In this document: positions 1 through 7,223 of the stretch, in pieces
How the letters are laid out: every line of letters begins with the position of its first letter
Position numbering within the stretch: position 1 is the stretch's first letter
NCBI GenBank assembly: GCA_934465125.1
Contig: CAKSKO010000026.1
Span: 1-9,976, forward strand
Direction: 5' to 3'
DNA length: 9,976 bases
DNA from: an uncultured Eubacteriales bacterium
Lineage (GTDB): Bacteria > Bacillota > Clostridia > Oscillospirales > Acutalibacteraceae
The notes under the pieces: model-generated
The model's database searches: none
Told to the model about the DNA's origin: nothing
What the model saw: only the letters and a program-made list of their open reading frames with translations
Made by a program: the position numbers and the translations under genes

Positions 1-1
1 A

Positions 2-1687
2 TTCCAGCTAAAAGACAACGACCAGAATATTTCTCTTACTTACTGTGCGGATAAAGATACCTATATCGTCAAAAATAGCAAATATACACGCACCAATATT
101 TCTGATGCAAATTATTACACAAAAGAAAACGGCGATAAAATTAGAGCGATTATTCGAAATACCTATCCGTTTATCTCACTAGCTGAATCCAGATCTCGTA
201 CAGGATTGTCTAACCTTAGTGAAAAAGAAGCAATTACCGCATCCCAGCTCGCCGTGTGGCATTATGCAAATGGAAAAAACTTTCATAGCATCGACCGGCC
301 AAACGTGAAAACTCTATATAATTGGTTGATTTCTCTCCCTAGTGCCCCGCAGTCTGAGACCCCCATCGCTCAAATTGAAATCAATCAATCTGTTATTCAA
401 AACGGAAACAAATATCAGGCAAAGTTCTCCTTTAAGGCCGACAGCATTAACGACGACGGAACCCCTATTATGCTTTCCTACTGCTTTGACAAGGCCCTTT
501 CTTCTCTTGGAGCCACTTGTATTGACGAAGGAATTGACGCCAATGGGTATCATCAACTCTCTGTCACAAATTTACCAGAAGGCGCTGAATTCAGCATTGA
601 AGTTTCCGGCGTGCAAACTGTTAAGTTCGACGGATACTTCTACGAGCCACAAGGAGGACAAAATGCATCTCAAAGTCTCGTTGGCGCTCATATCGGAAAA
701 ACAAATGTTTGTGCATCTGCACAATGCATTTGCACTCCATCCACAAGCGGAGGTATTACCGTCAACAAGATCGATTCTATCACTTTAGATCCGCTACCTG
801 ATGCTGTTTTCGAACTCTCAAAATCGTCTGATTTTTCTACAATCGATTATGTATTCACCTCTGATCAAACAGGTGCTGCTACAGTTACCGGTTTAAGCGC
901 TGGGACTTGGTATCTCAGAGAAAAAACAGCTCCAAAAGGATATGTCGCCTATGAAGAGACTATTCCTGTTTCTGTTGGATCTGGTATCACTACACTTGAT
1001 CTCAAAAATACGCCTTTAGGAAAAATTGAAATCACAAAAGTCGATCAATCAGACACTCCAATTCAAGGCGTTGTATTCTCACTCTATCAGGGAACAACAC
1101 CTTCCCCGGAGACATTGCTCTTCGACAACCTTGTAACAAATGAAGACGGATATTTGTTGATTGATTCCTTAAAGCCAGGCGACTATACACTGGTTGAAAC
1201 CTTCGCCCCGATAATGTACAGGATCAATAGTACCCCTATTCCTGTTGAAGTGGTTGCCGGAAACAGCGTTACTCTGCGAGTTGTCAATGAAAGGGCAACC
1301 CCTGGTTCTCTCAACTTGATCAAACGGGACGCGACGAGTAAAATTCAGCTGTCTGGAGCCGTCATCGGAATTTATACCGACGAAAAATTTGAAAACCAAA
1401 TCGCTGAAATTACTACTTTAGAAGACCAACCTGCCACTGTTCCGGATTTATTGCCTGGCACATACTACGTCAAAGAGAACCGACCTCCGACCGGATATTT
1501 GCTCGATTCAGAGCCTCAAACAATTAAGTTAGAAGAGGGTCAAACAGTGGAACTTACATTCTTTAACAGTCGAAGCTACCCAACAGCAGGTAATTATGGT
1601 ATCTTACTGACCGTTGGGCTCTCTCTTTTCGCATGTGCCGGCGTCGGTTACTTTGTTTACAGAAAACATCTAAGCCAATCAGAATAA
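2..1687 (+). CDS. Thioester-domain (TQXA) surface adhesin with three SpaA/CnaB domains and a YPTAG sorting signal, 5' partial
   Basis: The frame is open from base 2, so the start and signal peptide lie upstream; 561 residues are visible. The N-terminal part is a thioester domain: Cys15 (TYCAD, bases 44-46) and Gln82 (ASQLAVW, bases 245-247) are the pair that forms the internal Cys-Gln thioester used by such adhesins to bind host or surface nucleophiles covalently. A cysteine-containing linker (to about residue 248) follows. Three SpaA/CnaB-type domains lie at about residues 251-337, 340-430 and 435-524. Each keeps the Lys, Glu and Asn of an intramolecular isopeptide bond (Lys256/Glu307/Asn336; Lys346/Glu399/Asn429; Lys441/Glu492/Asn522). 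The C-terminus has YPTAG (residues 526-530), a hydrophobic segment and YRKH, which is a cell-wall sorting signal in layout but not the usual LPXTG. The sortase gene follows directly. Domain assignments come from motif recognition; the ligand is unknown. Confidence 0.9.
   Translation, partial: FQLKDNDQNISLTYCADKDTYIVKNSKYTRTNISDANYYTKENGDKIRAIIRNTYPFISLAESRSRTGLSNLSEKEAITASQLAVWHYANGKNFHSIDRPNVKTLYNWLISLPSAPQSETPIAQIEINQSVIQNGNKYQAKFSFKADSINDDGTPIMLSYCFDKALSSLGATCIDEGIDANGYHQLSVTNLPEGAEFSIEVSGVQTVKFDGYFYEPQGGQNASQSLVGAHIGKTNVCASAQCICTPSTSGGITVNKIDSITLDPLPDAVFELSKSSDFSTIDYVFTSDQTGAATVTGLSAGTWYLREKTAPKGYVAYEETIPVSVGSGITTLDLKNTPLGKIEITKVDQSDTPIQGVVFSLYQGTTPSPETLLFDNLVTNEDGYLLIDSLKPGDYTLVETFAPIMYRINSTPIPVEVVAGNSVTLRVVNERATPGSLNLIKRDATSKIQLSGAVIGIYTDEKFENQIAEITTLEDQPATVPDLLPGTYYVKENRPPTGYLLDSEPQTIKLEEGQTVELTFFNSRSYPTAGNYGILLTVGLSLFACAGVGYFVYRKHLSQSE
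1577..1591 (+). other. Codons for the noncanonical sortase recognition motif YPTAG
   Basis: The five codons encode Tyr-Pro-Thr-Ala-Gly immediately before a roughly 20-residue hydrophobic stretch and a basic tail, exactly where LPXTG sits in wall-anchored proteins. Compared with LPXTG, Leu is replaced by Tyr and Thr by Ala. Cleavage between Ala and Gly by the adjacent sortase is an inference. Confidence 0.7.
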
Positions 1688-1691
1688 GAGA

Positions 1692-2291
1692 ATGAGACAA
1701 AAAGTCATTGCTTTCTCATTTGTTTTTCTACTAATTATCTCTCTTGCTTTGACTGCAGCCGGTTTTCTCGAACTAATGAAGGTAGATTCCGATATCAAAA
1801 ACGCCGCAACTATAGCCGAAACAAACATCAACTCCCAAAAACAGAGAGATCCTATTTACTCCTCGGGTTTAAATGACAGTAACTACAATTTGAATACTCC
1901 TGGCGCAATCGCACTTTTGACGTTTCATACTTCCTCTTCCTATCAAATAGCCGTCTTTGAAGGGATTACAAAAGAAACCCTCCGCTTCGGAGCAGCCAAA
2001 GCCTCCGGGAGCGCATACCCTTGCCAAGAAGGAAACTGTGTATTATTCGGTCACCGCGATTCAGCATTTCGAGCAATCCCAAAACTGAAAATAGGAGACT
2101 CTCTGGAACTTGAGACGACAACCGATAAAATTCTCTATCGTGTAACGTCTATTCGTATCACCTCTCCCGATGACCCGACAATTTTTTCTGACAGTGATAA
2201 AAAGAAGTTGACCCTCGTCACCTGTTATCCATTTACTTTCATCGGCCCTGCTCCAGAAAGATGTGTTGTCGAAAGTTTTGAAGCCCCCTAA
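1692..2291 (+). CDS. Class D-type sortase (transpeptidase)
   Basis: A 199-residue membrane-anchored cysteine transpeptidase expected to cleave the sorting signal of the preceding adhesin and join it to the cell wall. Residues 5-25 form an N-terminal membrane anchor; the catalytic domain follows on the outer face. The catalytic triad is visible: His121 (LFGHRD), Cys178 (TLVTCYPF) and Arg190 (APERC). The TLVTCYPF...GPAPER block is typical of class D sortases of Firmicutes, and the length fits the family. The start lies 4 nt after the adhesin stop with only a weak purine-rich RBS (AAGAGA), so translational coupling is likely. Unusual features are a CX4C pair (Cys111, Cys116) just before the catalytic His and Cys191 next to the catalytic Arg, which could form disulfides. 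Fold and catalytic assignment are secure; the substrate link rests on gene order. Confidence 0.93.
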   Translation: MRQKVIAFSFVFLLIISLALTAAGFLELMKVDSDIKNAATIAETNINSQKQRDPIYSSGLNDSNYNLNTPGAIALLTFHTSSSYQIAVFEGITKETLRFGAAKASGSAYPCQEGNCVLFGHRDSAFRAIPKLKIGDSLELETTTDKILYRVTSIRITSPDDPTIFSDSDKKKLTLVTCYPFTFIGPAPERCVVESFEAP

Positions 2292-2301
2292 TGCTATTTT
2301 A

Positions 2302-2340
2302 AAAAGGAACCTGCCGAAAATGGGCAGGTTCCTTTTGTTT
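2302..2340. terminator. Bidirectional rho-independent terminator between sortase and convergent XRE gene
   Basis: A perfect 10-bp GC-rich stem (2306-2315 with 2323-2332) is extended by AAAA/TTTT to 14 bp, with a 7-nt loop. T-rich tracts follow on the plus strand and A-rich sequence precedes it, so it can end transcription of the sortase and also of the convergent XRE gene, whose stop codon is at 2343-2345. Confidence 0.92.
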
Positions 2341-2342
2341 CT

Positions 2343-2552
2343 TTAGAAGAAAGCATCAGCAGAAATCTCATATAGCTGGCAAATCAATTTTATATAAAAA
2401 ATACTCGGAAGTGTTTTGCCTCTCTCATAACAGGAATAGGTAGAACGCTCTATCTTTAAAAACTCCGCTACCTGACATTGAGTCAATCCTTTTTCCTCTC
2501 TGAGTCTTCTAAGCTTTTTCCCGAACTCTTTTTTAAAACAACAACGCTCCAT
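2343..2552 (-). CDS. Small XRE-family helix-turn-helix regulator
   Basis: A 69-residue protein that is almost entirely one Cro/CI-type HTH domain (about residues 9-66). The recognition region GLTQCQVAEFLKIERSTYS followed by YERGKTLPS is the classic XRE pattern. There is no further domain, so it is probably a dimeric DNA-binding repressor with no ligand module. The ATG at 2550-2552 is preceded by a good RBS (AGAGGTG, 2558-2564). It is transcribed away from a second XRE gene, and both share the 148-bp region 2553-2700, an arrangement like a phage-type or element-type switch. The target is unknown; auto-regulation is an inference. Confidence 0.85.
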   Translation of the reverse strand: MERCCFKKEFGKKLRRLREEKGLTQCQVAEFLKIERSTYSCYERGKTLPSIFYIKLICQLYEISADAFF

Positions 2553-2603
2553 ATTTTCACCTCTTTTTACTTTAGATTGAATCCCTCATAAATAAAAACA
2601 TCC

Positions 2604-2609
2604 TGTCAA
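2604..2609 (-). promoter_or_regulatory. Possible -35 element for the leftward XRE gene
   Basis: Read on the minus strand this is a perfect TTGACA. The hexamer 17 bp downstream (AGGGAT) is a poor -10, so the promoter would be weak or activator-dependent. It abuts the dyad at 2609-2628. Confidence 0.3.
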
Positions 2610-2637
2610 TGATAATAGTATATATCATCTATATAAT
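2609..2637 (+). promoter_or_regulatory. Sigma-A type promoter of the rightward XRE gene
   Basis: ATGATA (2609-2614, four of six matches to TTGACA) is separated by 17 bp from a perfect TATAAT (2632-2637). Transcription would begin near 2644, leaving a leader of about 57 nt before the ATG at 2701. The -35 hexamer is also one arm of a dyad, which would allow repression. Confidence 0.6.
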
Positions 2638-2643
2638 ACTATT
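2609..2643. promoter_or_regulatory. Dyad-rich candidate operator between the two XRE genes
   Basis: Two inverted repeats overlap here. ATGATA-N8-TATCAT occupies 2609-2628 and AATAGTAT-N14-ATACTATT occupies 2614-2621 and 2636-2643. They cover the -35 and -10 boxes of the rightward promoter and touch the leftward TTGACA. This is where an XRE dimer would be expected to act; which of the two regulators binds is not visible, and the AT-rich composition raises the chance of accidental dyads. Confidence 0.45.
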
Positions 2644-2700
2644 AATAGTCTGTTCATCTTTCTGCTGCAAAGCTTGTACGATAAAAACGAGGTGAATGAT

Positions 2701-3042
2701 ATGACCGATACTGCGAAAATCATAGGAAGTCGAATTCGAAGCTATCGTCTTCAGGCCGGGCTGAGTCAGGAACAATTGGCAGAGAAGGCGGGAGTTCATC
2801 CTACCTATATTGGGCAGCTGGAGCGTGCAGAAAAAAATGCAACGCTCGAGAGCATCGAAAAGGTTGCTCGAGCGCTGCATATTTCATTTGATATCTTGTT
2901 TGAAAAAATCATTCCTGGATCAATAGAAAACGATATCCCTCTGCAATGCTATGAGTTGATCCGAAAATTTGAGAAAAAAGACCAAAAGGCTTTGTTTCGT
3001 ATCATTACCGAAATTGTGAACTACAAAAATAATTCTAGATAG
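2701..3042 (+). CDS. XRE-family transcriptional regulator with short C-terminal helical tail
   Basis: A 113-residue regulator. The HTH domain spans about residues 7-65, with GLSQEQLAEKAGVHPTYIGQ and the following ERAEKNATLESIEK forming the XRE signature. The remaining roughly 45 residues are charged and helical (KKDQKALFRIITEIV) and probably mediate dimerisation. I place the start at the ATG at 2701 because GAGGTG at 2689-2694 lies 6 nt upstream; an upstream TTG at 2674 has no matching RBS. It is divergent from the smaller XRE gene and followed by its own terminator, so it is monocistronic. The HTH resembles those of SinR-like and element-borne repressors, but no target gene can be named from the sequence. 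Confidence 0.88.
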   Translation: MTDTAKIIGSRIRSYRLQAGLSQEQLAEKAGVHPTYIGQLERAEKNATLESIEKVARALHISFDILFEKIIPGSIENDIPLQCYELIRKFEKKDQKALFRIITEIVNYKNNSR

Positions 3043-3071
3043 CAGGTTTCTTTTAAAAGATATTTACAGGA

Positions 3072-3116
3072 AAAGGCGCAGTCAGAATTTTTACCGACTG
3101 CGCCTTTATTTTTTTA
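3072..3116 (+). terminator. Rho-independent terminator after the XRE gene
   Basis: A perfect 9-bp GC-rich stem (3075-3083 with 3096-3104) is extended by AAA/TTT to 12 bp, with a 12-nt loop, followed by a T-rich run to about 3115. It separates the XRE gene from pdaA. Confidence 0.9.
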
Positions 3117-3129
3117 TTTAGGAATCATA

Positions 3130-3159
3130 ACATAATTAAAAAAAACAAAAAATATAATA
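3130..3159 (+). promoter_or_regulatory. Possible forespore sigma (SigF/SigG-like) promoter of pdaA
   Basis: ACATA (3130-3134), an 18-bp spacer and TATAATA (3153-3159) match the SigG pattern GHATR / CATWHTA at four of five and six of seven positions. In Bacillus subtilis pdaA belongs to the SigG regulon, which prompted the search. The stretch is very AT-rich, so a chance match is possible. A SigA -35 at proper distance from the TATAAT is absent. Confidence 0.3.
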
Positions 3160-3190
3160 AGATGATAAGAATAAACAAGGCGGTGAAAAG

Positions 3191-3997
3191 ATGGTCATCA
3201 TTTTAAGAAAAAACCAACTGATTTTAGCTGGGATTCTCTGTCTTCTCTTAGTTGGAGGGTGTATTCTATATTCTAGTCTTTGCCCCAAAACGGTGGCAGT
3301 TTCCTCCACAGCAAACACAAATTGGGGGCTAGGCTTTCGAGAAAAGGGCAAGACCCCAACCGGAAACGCAACACCCGAGTTTTTAAAACAGTACAACGCC
3401 TACTATGTAGGCTCCCCAGACGACAAAAAGATTTATATTACTTTTGATGAGGGATACGAAAATGGCTATACCCCGGGAATCCTCGACGCTTTAAAAAAAC
3501 ATAACGTCAAAGCAACATTTTTCGTTGTTGGGAACTACATCCAAACAAGCCCCGAGCTTGTCCGCCGTATGATCGATGAAGGTCACATTGTCGGCAATCA
3601 TACTCTTACCCATCCCGATATGTCAAAAATTGCAGAGATGGATGCATTTAAAAAGGAAATCCTCTCTTTAGAACAACTTTACAAAGAGGCAACTGGCCAG
3701 GAAATGCAGAAGTTTTACCGCCCTCCGCAAGGAAAATACAGTGAGGAAAATTTAAAACAGGCAAATGAACTCGGGTACCGCACTGTATTTTGGAGTTTAG
3801 CGTATGTCGACTGGTATGTTGACAAGCAACCAAGTAAAGAAGAAGCGTTCGATAAGCTGCTTGGAAGAATCCATCCCGGTGCGATCGTCCTTTTACATAG
3901 CACCTCTAAAACAAACTGTGATATCTTAGATGAATTGCTAACCAAATGGGAAGAAATGGGATATACCTTCGGAACCCTTCCTGAGGTTTGCCAATAA
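3191..3997 (+). CDS. pdaA: PdaA-type polysaccharide deacetylase (delta-lactam-biosynthetic de-N-acetylase)
   Basis: A 268-residue extracytoplasmic enzyme predicted to remove the acetyl group from N-acetylmuramic acid in spore cortex, the step preceding muramic delta-lactam formation recognised by germination lytic enzymes. Residues 8-30 form a membrane anchor or signal; VGGC within it looks like a weak lipobox. NWGLGF then leads into the NodB domain (about residues 80-265). Motifs in order are TFDEG with catalytic Asp, the metal-site GNHTLTHPD, RPPQGKYS, the DW pair in YVDWYVD, and LLHSTSKTN. The second acidic position of TFDDG is Glu here (Asn in B. subtilis PdaA), consistent with the PdaA branch. 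The ATG is preceded by AAGGCGGTG (3177-3185). No terminator follows, and the stop lies only about 6 nt from the remnant of a converging gene. Confidence 0.92.
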   Translation: MVIILRKNQLILAGILCLLLVGGCILYSSLCPKTVAVSSTANTNWGLGFREKGKTPTGNATPEFLKQYNAYYVGSPDDKKIYITFDEGYENGYTPGILDALKKHNVKATFFVVGNYIQTSPELVRRMIDEGHIVGNHTLTHPDMSKIAEMDAFKKEILSLEQLYKEATGQEMQKFYRPPQGKYSEENLKQANELGYRTVFWSLAYVDWYVDKQPSKEEAFDKLLGRIHPGAIVLLHSTSKTNCDILDELLTKWEEMGYTFGTLPEVCQ

Positions 3998-4002
3998 TAG
4001 AG

Positions 4003-4913
<911 letters not shown>

Positions 4914-4978
4914 ACGATCATCTCCTCATAAAAAGTGACTCTTCGCTTTTCTTCACAGAACTTTGCTGTTCAATGACG

Positions 4979-5713
4979 CTATCTTTTTATTATGTTCGTT
5001 TCTATCGAATCAATACCAGCTTTTTTCGCTTGGGAATGTTGGTATTTTCTAGGGATATGATAAATGCGCCCATCCTTCTTAAAATAAGCTCCTGTTTGCT
5101 TAAAATGAAACGATACCTTTTGAGAAATGCATTGGTCTCGGATAGAAAGCACCCATTGATACTCACAAATCCTTGCGTTTTGCCCGGATTCTCCTCCAAC
5201 GATTACCTCCTGAATAGACGAATTGAGATACGGCATAAGATTAATTTCTTCTAGAATCGGTTCACATACGATGCACTTATGTTGAATCGGAAGCTGCAAA
5301 TAAATCGGAAGACGGTAGTCAGCTCTGTCTTGATTTTCGACAGTACAGCAAATCGTCACATTTTTATATCCATCCCCCCAATCCTCAGGCAAACTTACAT
5401 AAAATCGGTCGATCCGTTTTGTAATCATCAAAAACTGAAGGTCACCTCTCTTTCGGATCATCTTCCACGCCTCTTTTCTCCATTCATCCGCTTCTTCTAT
5501 AAAAAAATCCGACGTAAAACAAGTATAGATTATTTCTCCACCGGAAATTTTGTATTCGCGTTTTCTGTTTCTTTTAAGGGGCAAATCAAAGCTCTTTGTT
5601 TTCAATACAAAAGAACTGTCTTTTTTATATTGTGCATCCTGCCGGTACATATAGCAATGAAAACAACCTACGCTGATCTTATGGCATCCATGCCAAGGAT
5701 TCCACGAAACCAC
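4979..5713 (-). CDS. DUF5131 (phage Gp37/Gp68-like) family protein
   Basis: A 244-residue protein of unknown function. I choose the GTG at 5711-5713, giving MVSWNPWHGCHK, because a near-perfect RBS (AAAGGAGGTGAT, 5717-5728) sits 7 nt upstream and family members begin at WNPWHGC; a longer reading frame to 5800 has no RBS. Cysteines at residues 10, 17 and 20 form CX6CX2C, a possible metal or Fe-S site. Other conserved-looking blocks are YTCFTSDFF, ITKRIDRF, TVENQDRADYR, VGGESG, FKQTG and QHSQAKKAGI. The length fits the family and no disruption is seen. It lies upstream of the decayed YyaL-family gene on the same strand, with no clear terminator between, so they may once have been co-transcribed. 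The catalytic role is unknown; resemblance of the Cys cluster to radical-SAM-type sites is only an inference. Confidence 0.82.
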   Translation of the reverse strand: MVSWNPWHGCHKISVGCFHCYMYRQDAQYKKDSSFVLKTKSFDLPLKRNRKREYKISGGEIIYTCFTSDFFIEEADEWRKEAWKMIRKRGDLQFLMITKRIDRFYVSLPEDWGDGYKNVTICCTVENQDRADYRLPIYLQLPIQHKCIVCEPILEEINLMPYLNSSIQEVIVGGESGQNARICEYQWVLSIRDQCISQKVSFHFKQTGAYFKKDGRIYHIPRKYQHSQAKKAGIDSIETNIIKR

Positions 5714-5784
5714 ACTATCACCTCCTTTTGTATCGTAGCACATCGAGTCTATTTTTAAAACTCCTTTAAAAGAACTTTTTCTCC

Positions 5785-5820
5785 AATAGAAAAAGCCCAA
5801 ATATAAATTTGGACTTTTTT
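5785..5820 (-). terminator. Rho-independent terminator after the SpoIID-like gene
   Basis: AAAAAG.CCAAAT (5790-5802) pairs with ATTTGG.CTTTTT (5807-5819) around a 4-nt loop with a single C-A mismatch. T-runs flank it on both strands. It lies 47 nt beyond the stop of the SpoIID-like gene, so its natural role is to end that operon before the DUF5131 gene. Confidence 0.75.
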
Positions 5821-5866
5821 CTAGCTACACCATTATCCTATTGATCAACTCAATATTTCAAGGTCC

Positions 5867-7204
5867 TTAGTTTCTAGAGAGCATCAAGATTCTATTCCAC
5901 GTCACCAAACCGACTCTTCCATTGACAGGCAAACTATTCATCGATTGGATCGTTCTGACTGCCTGTTCTGTCTGGTCATCAAACGTCCCTGTCACCTCTA
6001 CTGTTGGTACAGACGAGTTTTTCTCAGATATCTTTTGTATTAGTTTTTGTAAAGAAGAAACGTCATCACCGGTCATTCCTATACTTAAAATTCTTCCTGG
6101 ATAAATTTCATCGCCTGCGGTTACGTATTCTTTTTTTAAGAACTCAGAAACCTCTGTATATGTTTTTTGTAACTGGTTCCAGGTATCCCTGTTAACTTCT
6201 CCGGTAGGTTCGATTCCAAATCTTTGCTGGAATACGGTAACTGCGCTTTTTGTCATGGGCCCGAATTCTCCGTCGACCTCAGCCGCCGGTATTTGATTAT
6301 CAAAATAGGAAATCACCGCAAGATAATATTGGATCAGACGAACATTATCGCCTGTATCACCTTGTTTTAAAACTTCTGAATAAATCGGTTTTGCTTCTTC
6401 TAATGTAATTCCTTCCGAAGAAAGTTCTGCTAAATTTTTTACACTGTTATAAATAAATTTTATTTTATACCATGTACTCTTCCCCACAATACCGTCAACC
6501 GTTATATTGAAAATCTTCTGAAATTTTTTAACAGCATTTTCTGTCTGCACCGTAAAAACACCATTTGTAACTGGGATCTTAGGAATCGATGAATAATTAT
6601 CTCCGATTCTATTGAGTTGTCGCTGAATCGTCCTAACATCCTCTCCGGCGCTACCCACCTTCAGCGGAACCCCGGGATAAGACGGAATATTTTCCGCTAC
6701 TGGTGCATCAAAAACAATATTAATATCATCCCCATAGTAGTTTTGTAATATCTCATACGGAACAAGGCCTTGCTCCGCTAAATCAACTGTTCCCCACTGC
6801 GACAATCCCTCGCAGGTTACTCTTTTCCCATCACAATATTGTGTAAAGTACGGTGCAATACTGTCCTGTTTTACAACATAATTGTTAAAAATATCGTCGA
6901 CAATCTTTACAATCGGATCATAGAGTTCTCGGTTCTCAATAAACTTTTGGTCATACCTTGTTGAATTGGTGATATCAAAATCATATCCTTGACTTCGGTA
7001 CCACTCTGTATAAACGCGATTGAGCGCAAAGGATATTTGCGCCAAAATATTTGCCCGCAATGCACTTTCTGGCCAAGTAGGATAAATTTCACTCGATGCA
7101 ACATTTTTAATATATTCTACAAATGGAACCCTGATATCTCTGGCGGGCTGATCTGGTTCACCGAGATGTACTGTGATATATTCCGGTATAATTGGTTCTG
7201 CCAT
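5867..7204 (-). CDS. SpoIID-like domain fused to three peptidoglycan-binding (PG_binding_1) repeats
   Basis: A 445-residue protein. Residues 20-165 resemble SpoIID/LytB, the lytic transglycosylase fold of sporulation: VPFVEYIKNVASSEIYPTWP, where Glu39 matches the SpoIID catalytic Glu, followed by ESALRANILAQISFALNR and the C-terminal SQWGT..LAEQG..YEILQNYYG block. Three PG_binding_1 domains follow at about 182-250, 279-347 and 373-440, each with the pattern (D)DV..(I/L)Q....I, DG.FG/F..QT/MT..AV..FQ and TW. Notably, no signal peptide or transmembrane segment is present, so the protein should stay in the producing cell unless exported another way or released by mother-cell lysis. RBS AAGGGG (7213-7218) lies 8 nt before the ATG. 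It is the second gene of an operon, 19 nt after its partner. A spore-wall or cortex role is an inference. Confidence 0.82.
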   Translation of the reverse strand: MAEPIIPEYITVHLGEPDQPARDIRVPFVEYIKNVASSEIYPTWPESALRANILAQISFALNRVYTEWYRSQGYDFDITNSTRYDQKFIENRELYDPIVKIVDDIFNNYVVKQDSIAPYFTQYCDGKRVTCEGLSQWGTVDLAEQGLVPYEILQNYYGDDINIVFDAPVAENIPSYPGVPLKVGSAGEDVRTIQRQLNRIGDNYSSIPKIPVTNGVFTVQTENAVKKFQKIFNITVDGIVGKSTWYKIKFIYNSVKNLAELSSEGITLEEAKPIYSEVLKQGDTGDNVRLIQYYLAVISYFDNQIPAAEVDGEFGPMTKSAVTVFQQRFGIEPTGEVNRDTWNQLQKTYTEVSEFLKKEYVTAGDEIYPGRILSIGMTGDDVSSLQKLIQKISEKNSSVPTVEVTGTFDDQTEQAVRTIQSMNSLPVNGRVGLVTWNRILMLSRN

Positions 7205-7223
7205 TTGATCGTCCCCTTCTATT

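Noticed and set aside
342..788. Plus-strand open frame of 148 codons inside the adhesin
   Set aside because: Alternative frame of the adhesin gene; low-complexity Pro/Leu/Ser/Thr text without an RBS.
206..1687. Adhesin starting at the TTG at 206
   Set aside because: The frame is open upstream to base 2 and encodes the expected thioester Cys motif (TYCAD), so 206 is internal and the gene is 5' partial.
2674..2700. Upstream TTG start for the rightward XRE gene
   Set aside because: GAGGTG at 2689-2694 is placed 6 nt before the ATG at 2701 and falls inside the longer version; no RBS precedes the TTG.
2341..3060. Prophage or integrative element boundary around the two XRE genes
   Set aside because: No integrase, att-like direct repeats, tRNA or other phage genes are visible, so a mobile element cannot be claimed.
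3715..4002. Minus-strand open frame running antisense through the 3' end of pdaA
   Set aside because: It is read-through of the truncated YyaL-family pseudogene; the residues after the EKIII region do not resemble the family and the opposite strand encodes conserved PdaA motifs.
5714..5800. Longer N-terminus for the DUF5131 protein
   Set aside because: The extra residues have no RBS, overlap the terminator stem and are not family-like; the GTG at 5713 has a near-perfect RBS.
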